Shown here in pieces: positions 1 to 10,799 of a DNA stretch of 64,000 bases. The stretch lies in NCBI GenBank assembly GCA_947044365.1, contig OX345637.1, positions 1,841,001 through 1,905,000 of the forward strand, in the 5' to 3' direction. The notes under the pieces were generated by a model. That model saw only the letters and a list, made by a program, of their open reading frames with translations, was not told the DNA's origin and made no database searches. The DNA comes from Petrosia ficiformis (Eukaryota > Porifera > Demospongiae > Haplosclerida > Petrosiidae). Each line of letters starts with the position of its first letter. The stretch's first letter is position 1. Made by a program: the position numbers and the translations under genes.

Positions 1-400
1 GTTTATGTATCAGACTATCAGTCCTGTTATTCAGTGGTTAGCATATATAATACACAATTTTCATTCAGAAATATACTCTCGCTTCAAATACATGTATTAC
101 AAAATAAACGACATACATGTTAAGATCATAAACAATAAATACAACAAGTGGTGACCGATATTATTTTTCTGGTGCTAACACTGATCTGAAGATATCATCT
201 TGATACTTGTAGACAAGAATTTTACAATGAATGTGATTGGAATGGTGTTAGAATCATTGTGACAGTTCAACAAACTGAAACAAAAAAATGATTTGTCTGG
301 AAACTATTGATAATAATAATATGAAGCAAATTTTGACAGTTTTGCCACTTGCCAGTTCTCTCTACCTTAACAACAATCTAAATATATATATATGTATATA
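1..400. other. AT-rich stretch, no gene seen
   Basis: I see no coding exon, RNA gene or clear repeat on either strand. It may be upstream flank or intron of the DX-A gene, whose first recognised exon lies further right. Confidence 0.4.
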
Positions 401-408
401 TATATAGT

Positions 409-648
409 GTGATGGTGACATCATCCCTTTGATGTGGTGAGTTCTATATATTGTATATAGACCTTCCATGTGCTTACTATGCAGGAGATGTCATCATCAT
501 ACAATATATTGTATATAGTAGTATGCTAACAGGTCCTATATACAAAATATAGGACCTGGTTTGTGTCCTCGCAGGCTCGGGCTATATCACATCCTTGGAC
601 ACAAAAACTCTGGTCCTATATTTTGTATATAGGACCTGTTAGCATGCT

Positions 649-655
<7 letters not shown>
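409..655 (+). mobile_element. Foldback element, family F2, copy 1
   Basis: It starts near a CTTTGATG motif (about 429) and holds a hairpin whose arms read GTCCTATATACAAAATATAG and its complement, around a GC-richer loop with CTCGCAGGCTCGGGC. The reverse complement of essentially the whole unit recurs at 48,066-48,345, so it is a dispersed element and not a local palindrome. A (TA)n tract follows directly. No coding capacity is seen. Confidence 0.7.

Positions 656-719
<64 letters not shown>
652..719. repeat. (TA)n microsatellite
   Basis: Nearly pure alternating TA of about 68 bp between two foldback elements. The same junction of (TA)n with foldback elements recurs near 18.44, 48.35, 48.68 and 49.3 kb. 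Confidence 0.9.
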
Positions 720-721
<2 letters not shown>

Positions 722-723
<2 letters not shown>

Positions 724-1065
724 TAGATAAAGCACAGGTGCGAGTGCTGTACGGGAAATATAGCACAAGGGGTGGGGTAGAGAAACTCATACAGCATGAG
801 GTGTAGCCAAGTGCTGTATGAGGCTTTGAGACCCCACCCATATTTTGAGCAAAACCATGGTTTATATATAGTAGTTTCAATTGGTTGATGTTGCCAGCGA
901 TGGAGAAGAAGAATGAAGTACTTGGTGTTCTTTCACTAAACCTGAGGTAAGTGCGTTGTTTTCTAGTATTGTAAACAACATCCGGAAAATATATAACCCT
1001 GATGGGGTAAAAAGTTTGTTATATGGAAAATATAAAACAGTCGGTACCTTTGATGTTTGGCCTCA
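722..1065 (+). mobile_element. Foldback element, family F5, with ATG-to-donor motif
   Basis: It opens with a hairpin whose arms are GGTGGGGTAGAGAAACTCAT (about 766-785) and a near-complement at 822-839. It contains ATG (885), a short open frame and a consensus donor, CCTGAG then GTAAGTGCG, near 948. It ends near CTTTGATGTTT (about 1,050). The order hairpin, ATG frame, AG/GTAAG donor, CTTTGATGTTT is shared with the elements at 18.4 and 48.4 kb, though their sequences differ. The open frame ends in phase 2 and does not join the phase-1 acceptor of the DX-A exon at 1,304, so I do not call it exon 1 of that gene. Confidence 0.5.
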
Positions 1066-1303
1066 AAAAGCATTATATATTATATAATATATAAATCATG
1101 GCTAGTTGATGTATTGGTCATAAATTGTTAATCACTTGTGTCTAGTGTCTCTCTGGATCTACACTTACAAGAAAATGATAACATTTAATGTGTAAAGAAC
1201 TGCAAATACAGATTAAAATGTTATGAAGTATGGCAGAAAATCTGATACGTAAATCTGTGTGCATTTAATAAGAAGTCTTTGTTTTTATATTGATATTATT
1301 CAG

Positions 1304-3624
1304 AGGAAGAAGATGATGAATCAAAGGACAAAGAGACCAAAGATGAGCGAGAAGAAGAATACAGTGGCCTAATAGGGAAGCACGAGGATGGTGAGTTCTT
1401 AATTATAAGACAATTATAAAGAATGCACATGCATGGATTTTAGTCTGTTTTAACATCTTAATGGAGGTATTGAGTATTGAGTCACTGTGATTTATATGAC
1501 AAGCAGTTACTGTAATGTTTGTATAATTGACCAACAGTTAAATAAACATCGCTTCGTAAAATATAGAAAGAAAAAATATATATATATAGAGGGGGAATGG
1601 TACTACAGCAACCTAAACGCACGAGAGACCATACAAACAGTAAAACCACAGACATCGACAACTGAGCATGCACAAACATAAACATGAAAATGCATAATTA
1701 TAACTAAATAAACACAATATACTACAGTTACGGCTAAACATTTTAATGTGATGGTCATGAATAGATGACTTCACGAATATGTTGTCGTCATTATATAATG
1801 CACAGTAACATTCAGCAAATCAAAAAACCCTCTCAGAACAGTTTCAAACTTCCATACATCATCATCTGCCTTATAACTAAGTACTTACTGAGTTTTAAAC
1901 TACCATGTTACTTCCAGGAATGACTATGAGCATGCAGACACACTTGATGCCCAACTTCTAAAACATGAATGTTTGTCCTGACCTACCTGCTTGTATGATG
2001 CTAACTAAGATGCTAATTTGAAATGTCAGCTATAGTGTATTTATAATACATATACTTTGTTTTGTAGTTCATCTTGCTTTTGTATACAAATTTTCAGTCC
2101 ATTATATAAAATAGTGTAAAAATTGTACAAATTCGAAGTCAGAAATCACTACATGTGTTTTTGGATGATGCATTATCATATTCCCAAAACAGTTGAAAGA
2201 GCAGCTATTAAGTATATGTGCTCCAGTAATGATACTTTTGTTTTTTTTTCTACTTGTTATGGGAAGTCTATTTGCTACTTAGTAATACAATTATGTGAGA
2301 TATGTAAAAAAGAACGATGAAGTTTGAAGTTGCTGCATGGTGTTGTTTGTTTTCATCTGATTTCAGTGATGGTAGAGAAAGTTTGTAAATGAATATCTGC
2401 TACCTTTTACCAGTATATCAATTGTATTCTCAGAATTGCAGTATTGGGACACAACTTCTGGTGTGTGTGGGTAAAGTGTGTGCCACGTTTTACATGCTCT
2501 CTTCTCTCCCTTCCTGCTCGTGCATCTGCGAGAGCCTGGGGACGAGGAAATTGTGGAGGTATACTGTAGGCATGATAGTCATTTGTCGGATGAACGTATA
2601 GTGAATATAGTTAGATTAATATCTTAGTCCTTGTGTTGATGTTTACTTTTTTTGTTTACGCATTTTGAAGTCTGGGTCATTCAGGTAAGTATGGAGAATT
2701 TCTTGAGGATCAAACATCTTTAACCTATATACCAATCTAGCTCTCAAGACTAGTGTTTCTAAATACCTGTAATATAATTATTTATGTACACTTTATGGCA
2801 GATTGCATTCAGATTGCAATCAACACTCTGACTGAGACAACTAAATCAGTTATATGCTCTTCTTATTCCAAACAATGTTTATATTAATTATTTGTGTTCT
2901 TTTCTGTTGTTTTTATACAGTTACACAACAGAATAAAGAAAGAATGTACCCGCTTAAAATGTGTAAATTTTATACAATGGAGCAGGCAAGAAAAGGAAAG
3001 CATAATTGTGTCAATTGTTACAAAGAAGACTATCCACAGATTTTAGTACTTAACCCTTTTCATGAAGTTTCAACACACTTCAAGCATACCCTGGAAGTTA
3101 AAAGAAGGCTCAGTGCACAGACTAAAAAACTGAGTAGGAAGTACCAAGAATGTTCAGCAAGTACATGGTCAGCCTTGAAGGATCGTGATAATTACAATCT
3201 CAAGGATGATCGAATATCAATTGCAGATGTCAAAATTGAGTTAGAAACTTTGGGTATTTCTGTCCATGGATACAATGTAATGAAAACCTATGATGAAGAT
3301 AGAAGTGCCATTTCTCCAGGTTGGTGGAAAATTGAGCCCATTCACCATCTTGCCAAACGGTTTCTAAGTGATACTTCTCCTCGAGTAATCAGTGAATGGA
3401 ACAACTACATTGATATGTTTAAAACGTATATTTCAGAGCGTAACCGAAAGGATTATGCTCCTGTCCTATTCAACACTAGCAGTGACAATATTTTTATTCT
3501 AGAAACTGATGAATGTTATGATGAATTTTATCTTCGTCACATCTCTATGTTACGTGAGACATTGAGTTACATATTTGACCTTCCTGAACTGTCTCTTCAT
3601 CTTGTTTGTGTTCGTATAGAATGA
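1304..3624 (+). CDS. DX-A: paralogue of the X module of the DD-PTP gene, partial
   Basis: Two exons join cleanly. Exon 1304-1390 is acidic (reads EEDDESKDKETKDEREEEY) and ends in phase 1 at GTGAGT. Exon 2921-3624 starts after TTTTTATACAG and supplies the other two bases. The long exon is clearly related to 41,523-42,411: both have YP..MC, LNP, F(K/H)HTL, CS..TWS(A/S)LK, (E/K)PIH, SERN and DN(I/V)FILE.DEC in the same order. I know no named family for this module. The frame stops (RIE then TGA) inside the segment that in the paralogue continues as HLVAVGTGS, so either it is truncated or a donor at about 3,612 (GTATAG) leads to an exon I did not find. No death domain lies upstream in the window. 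The 5' end is unresolved; the upstream exon must end in phase 1. Confidence 0.65.
1391..2920. other. DX-A intron, nothing further seen
   Basis: Intron between the two joined exons, with GTGAGT and TTTTTATACAG at its ends. It holds only short spurious frames and T/A-rich sequence; I recognise no repeat family or RNA gene. Confidence 0.5.
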
Positions 3625-3994
3625 ATACTACATTTTAAGCAAATTTGTAGTATTAATAATAATTGTATGCATTGACTTTTACATTATTAATATTATTGTA
3701 GTTAATATTTTAATTAATGTTGTGATATTCTATAACATTGTAATCAATGTATAGATCATAATAATTGGTTTACAAAGAATTTTTGATGCAAAGGTATATA
3801 ATTAGTATACATAATATATTATATATTTTTTAGTAAATAGCTAAGTGGCTCTAAATTCACAGAACTATATTCTTGGTGGAGGGTAGAGCTGAAAAGGAGC
3901 ACTAAAACTCCTCCCATATGCCTAATATTTGAACAACTGATTAATACAGGAGCCTTCTGCCCTTCATCATCACTTCATGTACAGTACTAATAAC
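3625..3994. other. AT-rich 3' flank of DX-A
   Basis: Runs of TTAATAATAATT-type sequence follow the stop codon. No exon continuing the truncated module was found. Confidence 0.4.
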
Positions 3995-4278
3995 TAGTGA
4001 TGCACTGATAAGAAATTGTCATACCAGTATTCTGCCAATAATTGATAACCGATACTCTAGCCAATACCAATCCGATATTATATCTATACTTTCTGGCTTC
4101 TGATTCTTTCAATGAAAATCAGCATTTTTTTAAATAATTAATGAGTATGATATATAAAAACAATTAATAATTACAAGAAATGACATTATTAGTGCACTTT
4201 TTACCAAATACCAATACGAAAAATAATGGCCAATAATGACCGATACAGATTATCGATCTGATTATCAAAGCATCACTA
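3995..4278. mobile_element. hAT-type MITE with 8-bp target duplication
   Basis: A 284-bp non-coding element. The left end reads TAGTGATGCACTGATAA and the right end TTATCAAAGCATCACTA, giving imperfect terminal inverted repeats. The flanks are identical 8-mers, CTAATAAC at 3987-3994 and 4279-4286, which is the duplication length typical of hAT elements. Its interior (TCTGATTCTTTCAAT) recurs at 39,727 next to the death-domain exon. The degraded hAT transposase at 15.1-17 kb belongs to the same superfamily, but I see no sequence link between the two. Confidence 0.85.
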
Positions 4279-4286
4279 CTAATAAC

Positions 4287-4925
4287 CCGCATTTTACAGA
4301 TTAAAAGCTCTACTCAACACAAAGTTAAACTCACACGTCCACATAGTTTAAAAGTGGAGAGTCTAATAAATATTATAGCTATAAGGTTTAAACTATTTTC
4401 GTGTTAAAACATCAAAGTTACATATAGCTAATTACTAATTCGCATTCTTTTCCTCCATGACAGTATCTAATGTAGTAAACATCCGTGCAATACTCATCCA
4501 CTGGAACAGTTCTACTACCAGTTGTCTAGTCTACAATTGTATCATCATATCTCTCTGGTAATCCATGATTTCGTCTTTGTTTTATTTAAGTGACCCAACA
4601 ACAGTGCTGTGTTTTTCAGACAATGAGACAGTTTCTTCCACTCACCTTCAGTTCGTCAATTTTCTATATTGTTTTCTTAATAGCAGTAATACAGGCTGCT
4701 GACCTGCATAATTCAAGCATTCTAAATTACATAATCATTAAACAAATTGGCCTGTCATGACAAAATTGGATCCTCCAAAAAGTGTTCTCCCTGGAACTTA
4801 TTCATTAACAAAAAAGGGCCCACCAGAACTAATTTACCTGAAAGAATGGACCCCGTAAAATAAATAAGGACCTCTCAACAAAAATGTTATTATTCATGTT
4901 TCTGACTCCTAAAAGTTAATAGTAA
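4287..4925. other. Gene-free AT-rich stretch
   Basis: No exon or repeat recognised. Ordinary intergenic sequence by eye. Confidence 0.35.
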
Positions 4926-5575
4926 ACAAAAAGGTAACAGTAATAATAATAAAGGTGCATCTAACCTTGGCACAACAGCGTCAGTTAACACCCCAACAAT
5001 GCACACACAACAAATGTTACTAGGGGGTCCTTTTGTTACACTAGAAATTAAATAAATTAGTTTCAATTTCAACTTTGTCCAAATTAAACGTGACAGTTCT
5101 ACTAGTTTGTATTCCCTTAACAGAAACTGAAAAGGTATTATTTTTAACAAATTATATAACCACATTAAATACATAATAATTATAGCTATTTCAGTCAATG
5201 TTTCTTCATGGTAAATACTGCATAATGCATAATTATTGAATAATCAAATACACTTCATTACACACTAAATTAGAAATTTAAAGAATGGTTACCTTCTCAT
5301 TGTTATTATTGATGTTTTGACTTATGAGAGTAATACAAATTAAACAAAAAAGGTAACAGTAATAATAATAAAGGTGCAACTAACCTTGGCACAACAGCGT
5401 TAGTTAACACTTCAACAAAGCACACTGAACGAATTTTACTAGGGGGGTTCTTTTGTTGCACTGGAAATTAGTTTGAATTTCAACTTGGTCCAAATTAAAC
5501 GTGACAGTTCTACTAGTTTGTATTCCCTTAACAGAAACTGAAAAGGTATCAAATTTTATAACCACATTAAATACT
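4926..5575 (+). repeat. Direct duplication, about 400-bp offset
   Basis: The sequence at about 4926-5170 (GGTAACAGTAATAATAATAA, then GGTGCATCTAACCTTGGCAC) recurs with a few substitutions and a deletion at about 5345-5575. The spacer at 5200-5310 is itself repeated at 6240-6360. I see no genuine coding in it; the open frame on the minus strand is not conserved between the copies. Confidence 0.75.
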
Positions 5576-6239
5576 TATAATTATGGTTACTTTGTCTTTT
5601 CTTTGTACCTGTCATTTGTTTTGTCTGTATGTGTTCATGTTTACTTCGGTGTTGATATGTTTTCTTTGTAGAGCAGCCATATTATTAGCTATGGGCCTCA
5701 CCCTTTTGCTTTGCAATAAACCATGTGAAGAAAAAAAAGCAAAATAATATTATAATTATTTTCTTTAGAATTTTACAATTTGACTTTCTGATCTGGAATT
5801 TTCAATTGTAATAAGGTTTTATTCACAAAAACCCAAACTGATCATGATCATGGTTCATGCACATAATTATCAAGATAACTATTATCTTATGAGTTTACTT
5901 ACATTTGTGACATGCTCAAAATCCCACCAGGTCGTCTTTAGATAATATTATAATATACTAACTGCCAGTACTAGTTGTTTTCTTTTACTGTACTAATAGG
6001 CCAAGTATCCTGCATGATGTGTGTGAAGGGAACCTGTAACAAAACATGACAGAAACGTAGTAGAATCCGCAAGACGTGCACACCCTGGAAGCATTTCATG
6101 ACTATGTCTCAAGTATCCTAAGTTTCCTTAGTTGCTTCCATTGATATATACCCATTAGGAAACCTCTTATTTCTTGTAGTGTAGGTTTTTAAAAGTCCAC
6201 TTTTAGATGTTTTTTAATATGCAAACATACATAATAATT
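5576..6239. other. Gene-free stretch between direct repeats
   Basis: No exon, RNA gene or palindrome recognised. Confidence 0.35.
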
Positions 6240-7557
6240 ATAGCTATTTCAGTCAATGTTTCTTCATGGTAAATACTGCATAATGCATAATTATAGGAAT
6301 AATCAAATACACTTTATTATACACTAACTTAGAAATTTAAAGAATTGTTACCTTCTCATTGTATATAAACATACTAATTATACTCCCAGTACTTCATAAT
6401 ACTGGCAATATTCGCATGAACATTTCCAAACAAAACACTCCATTTGATTTCTAAGAGTTCAGTTCACTTCACTTCCAATGTACATGATTCAGCATGCTAG
6501 TTTCAATATCCTGATAAGCCTATTATTTGCCACATGCCAGCCATGTAAGCCTATGTGCCATGCACTGTTACAAATGCTATGTAAACCTACACACCAACAT
6601 ACCCCTTGGTTTTTAATGAACACCCCATGAGAGCTCTTTTGCTATTTTATATATACCCCACAGGAGTGGACAGAATAGTTTGGTTACCTTTTTTAAAAAC
6701 TATGTAAGTGTATTCTGTACATTCACAAACGAACAGTTGAATAGTTGAGAGATCAGAAGCAAAGTGGACTAATTACCAAAATCAACTAATGGAAATCATC
6801 CATATAGTGCATATAATTGCAATAAAAAATTAGATATACATTATATTCAATTTTTAATGAACGATGGACGATTATCAGTATTTGGTAGTAGGGTATATTA
6901 TATACACTACTAAATACAAAATATATTTGATTTCTTTAATTTTTATCACCTCCTGAAACAAACTTTGAGAATGTGTTCATGTTCACTTGAGTATATTTGG
7001 TTAGACTGCTATGCTTCTCCACACTTCAATTAATAATTATTGATTTTTATAAGTTATAACTGACAAGAATTTTCGTTTTGAAAGAACTTAATAAATTAAT
7101 TTTTGATACAGGTAACATATCTGGCAGTCAGCATAATACTGTAAAACCATAAATAGTTCTCTTGCTGCTGAACATACTCTTCTTATCAGTATATATTTGG
7201 TGTGGGATCACAATGTCTGTTCATTTAGAAAATTTGTTGCAGGATTAAAGATGAGTTTGAAAGGCCATTTAAGGTGATATGTACCAGGATATCATGCATG
7301 CTGTGTCTATTAGCAAACTAACTTCAAAGGAACCAAGACTCTAGCTTTTGAATCAACAAAACTTAGTTTGTGATATCAAATGACATCCAAATGATTATAG
7401 ACAATAATAAAGGAATAAAAACACATGTTTAAAGGGCCTAAACTGTACTACAACAAAGTATAAACAAAAGAAAGTTGAGTGTTCAAAATCACAAGACAAA
7501 ATCTAAGTTAAAATATATATAGGTAGACAAATCAGAATGGTCCTTGATCTTGCATTT

Positions 7558-8238
7558 TTAGTACTAATTAAGGAAAATGGTTAAATAAAGATAATTATAT
7601 ATAATTTATATTTGAATTACTTACATCACAATCAACTCCAACATCTTCATAATGTTGACAGTTATGAGATCCCAGTTGGAGATGAGCACAATACAGAAGA
7701 TCACTTTCATCACCTCTACAGTCAACATCATCTAGCCAGATTGGGCAACTAGAAGAAGCTTGTCCATAATATGCTTGAGGACGAACTGCAACTAATTTAC
7801 TGTAACCTAATGAACGACATACTACTTGACCTTCAGCAGTACCAAAACCATCATCACAAATGGAACCCCAAACTCCATTAACGTTTACTTAAACACGTCC
7901 ACGACATCGAGAACCTCCATCAACAAGACGATAGCCTAAAAAAGTGAATTAGATTTAAATAAATTTTAAGGAATAGAATATCTAAGTCCACACAAAATTC
8001 TAAATCATATCACACTTACTAAGTGTCTCAGAACGAGCAAATCCATCTGGATCAGACACTTTATAAGTAACATAAAAAAGAAAAGAACAGTTAAAATTCA
8101 TGCATATTTAAATAATTAAACACCTTCTTTTGGAAGAGGAGCAAGTTCTATTTCATTAAATTTTGCTGTGTTACCACCATCTGTATTGTGAAATGAAAAT
8201 CCATTCTGTCTTTATGATACACATTAATGCTTTATATA

Positions 8239-8279
<41 letters not shown>

Positions 8280-8505
8280 CATTAAGCACTATAATAATTG
8301 TATATATATATACCTTCTTCAGTTTGCATGAAAGCTTCAAAAGCATTTTTCAAGTCATCCATTTTACCACCTAAAAATGGATACGAGTATAATAGAAATA
8401 AATCATGCATAATTACTGTAGAAATTGAACATTTCATTTACTTGGTGAGGCATTGGCCTGGAGAGCACAAATTGCCAATAGAGCTAAAGCAATCCACATC
8501 TTCAT
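7558..8505 (-). pseudogene. SRCR-1: secreted single-SRCR gene, type A, with internal stop
   Basis: Six exons on the minus strand: 8442-8505 (signal peptide MKMWIALALLAICALQANAS), 8314-8370, 8124-8180, 8020-8058, 7625-7935 (SRCR domain) and a last exon with one Tyr codon plus TAA (7558-7563). Introns 1-4 are phase 1. The SRCR exon has the family landmarks GYSKLVAV, PIWLDDVDC, HNC and GVDC. After CRGRV, where paralogues read GRVEV, there is an in-frame TAA, which would end the product before most of the domain. The rest of the exon is open. It is the most diverged paralogue: it keeps the canonical CRSLGY where the others have CR(T/S)CGY, and it has extra cysteines (SRC, SSSC). A recent pseudogene or a sequence error are both possible. 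Confidence 0.8.
8222..8275. repeat. (TA)n microsatellite in SRCR-1 intron 2
   Basis: TATATATATGTATATATA-type tract in the intron between exons 2 and 3 of SRCR-1. Confidence 0.8.
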
Positions 8506-8588
8506 CTTGTATAGTGAATAGAATATTCTGCTGGATTTGGAGGATCTTTGCTTTAATATTCTGCGCACTTGCTCTTGTTAGTCTCAGC

Positions 8589-8595
8589 TTTTATA
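8589..8595 (-). promoter_or_regulatory. TATA box of SRCR-1
   Basis: TATAAAAGCTGAG on the minus strand, about 85 bp before the ATG. The same box with neighbouring GCTGCAG/CTGAGAC sequence precedes nearly every SRCR paralogue. Confidence 0.55.
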
Positions 8596-9429
8596 CTTGA
8601 TGAACATGCTACAGTATGTCTTCAAAGACTCAAACTATATGGATTTGTAGTGGTTGTTTATACTACAATATTGCATTTCACATTATATATAACTACACTG
8701 TTTGAGAATACATATGTATACTATTTACATGAAAAACAAAGCCATACATAATATGTTATATACAATTATGTACAATATTATTACAATTAACTATAATATA
8801 TATTATGTGTAGTTTGTATCGATTCAATTGATTGGATTATATATGTATTCTGTGGGCGAGAGTTGAAATGCTAGTTTCACTGTTTTAATATCTTGCATTG
8901 GGAACTAAAATTATTGGGCCACACTCGGCCTAGGTCTGGAGTATTCTATTTATATTGAACAAAGAAACAATAACACGTGAACATGCAATTCACTGTATGC
9001 ATTAGGTACAATTATTTACAGGTCTTGACATCATCTTGTAATTTTCACCGAACATTTTTATAGATCTATTATACATATATATAGCTTCCATGTAAATATA
9101 ATTATTATGTCGCAATACATTATAAACATGGCTGTTATGATTTTTGGGGTACCACTATATATCACTGTAAAATTATCAATTTAGCTATAACTCGATCTTT
9201 TATCTACCAAAGCTAGATGCCACGTTGTAATTAGTTGTAACAGGTGTTATAATAATTATTGTCAAACTTGGTTATTAATTTTGGGTGTAAACAATGCAAT
9301 TGTATAGTTGCGAATACTTAAACATAATTATGTTGGATTATATAAATAAGAGAATAGTATGTTTGCTAAATAATAGTAGCAACAATGATTTTATGATTGG
9401 TATTTTATGACAACAGCAAATGTTATTAT

Positions 9430-9535
9430 TAAAAAAGGCACAACATGTTGGTAGAAAGCCTTCTTCAGGTGCTTACAAAAATCACCTGTAAGCACCTGAA
9501 GAAGGTTTTGTACTTAATTGTTGTGCTCGTTTTTA
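9430..9535. repeat. Foldback hairpin
   Basis: GCACAACA...CTTCTTCAGGTGCTTAC and the complementary GTAAGCACCTGAAGAAGG...TGTTGTGC surround a short centre (AAAAATCACCT). Non-coding; it looks like a small foldback element just inside the inverted duplication. Confidence 0.75.
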
Positions 9536-9589
9536 ATACAACAACGTAGTTTAGCAGTTTAAATCACCCACTGCGTCTTAATTTGTATA

Positions 9590-10595
9590 TCTGTCAGACA
9601 TATGATTACTAATATAAGTTCCCAATTGAAAGTATAATATTTTAGGAACATAATGTTTGTCGCTGCAGCAGAATGCAAAACAGGTGTCAATTGATATTGA
9701 AGTACGCAGCCAAAAATGTTATGTTCCTAAAGGATTATACTTTCAATTAGGAATTTAATAATCATATCACTTATGTATATATACATATTTAAATACATAA
9801 TATTGTAAAATATTTATATGTATAATCATTATACTGATATAATAATATGTAATATTTTATATAAGTAATATGATTATAAATTCCTAATTGAAAGTATAAT
9901 ATTTTAGGAACATAATGTTTGTGGCTGCAACAGAATGCGAAACAAGTGTCAATTGATATTATGTTATGTTCCTAAAGTATTATACTTTCAATTAGGAATT
10001 TAATAATCATATTACTTATATAAAATATTATATATAAATATATAATTATTATCTATATGTATAATAATTAGTGTTGTACCTATACTGGTATAGGTATGGC
10101 ATGTAGTATAGGGCAGATGCAGAATTGCAGATTTACTTACAAACCAAGTTTTGAAACTTTATAGTACTATTTTACTGTAGGAAAAGATTAGTCAGAATCA
10201 TATTTTTTGAGCTATTTCCGTCTTTTCTAGTAGTTTATGAGTTTCATTTTCAAACAGAAATGGCTATATAGAGCAGTGCTAAAGATTAGTGATGGACATG
10301 AACATATACTAGAAAAGGGAGTGAACATATGTATATATAGGTATAGGCAGTTTTAGTTGCCTATAATATGTGTATAATTATGCAAAATCTTGTATAGGTA
10401 CAACACTAATAATAATTATATATAATATTTTATATAATTATTAAATTCCTAATTGAAAGTATAATACTTTAGGAACCTAATGGTTGTGGATGTACATACA
10501 GAATACAAAAAGGTGTGCTTATTCAGTTAGGACACCTTTGACATCATTAACTTTCAATTAGGAAATTAATAATTATATGTCTGACAGAAATACCA
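9590..10595. mobile_element. Composite of three related palindromic elements at the duplication axis
   Basis: The outer ends are inverted (TCTGTCAGACATATGATTA at about 9590; TAATTATATGTCTGACAGA at about 10,570-10,590). Inside are three palindromes, at about 9625-9765, 9877-10,010 and 10,437-10,570, each with arms like TCCTAATTGAAAGTATAATA and its complement. The centres are diverged copies with GGTGTCAATTGATAT or similar. No open frame. The composite lies almost exactly at the axis of the 6.2-12.6 kb inverted duplication. Confidence 0.7.
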
Positions 10596-10799
10596 ATAGA
10601 AACATGATCTTAGTTTTATTGAGATGCTTATGTACCAATAATAATAAAATGAAACGTATTTCAACAATAACATTAACTAAGAGTAAAATGAAACTCATCA
10701 AGTTTGCTAATTGAAACAACTAATCAATAAGAAATTAAATTCTGTACTAAACCAGACTGTGATTTAATAGCTAGATCGATGTTTAGTGATACAGCATGT

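Larger units (their letters stand above)
6240..9410. repeat. Left arm of a large inverted duplication (contains SRCR-1)
   Basis: Successive blocks recur in reverse complement and reverse order to the right of 10.8 kb: 9170-9410 pairs with 10,810-11,060; the SRCR exon and its 3' flank (7190-7860) pair with 11,095-11,740; 6480-6600 pairs with 12,245-12,340; 6375-6400 pairs with about 12,400; and 6240-6360 pairs with 12,430-12,560. The right arm lacks what corresponds to about 7,865-9,130, the 5' part of SRCR-1 and its promoter. Confidence 0.8.

Noticed and set aside
885..948. First exon of DX-A
   Set aside because: Good ATG and donor, but it ends in phase 2 while the next exon needs phase 1, and the same motif is part of foldback elements elsewhere.
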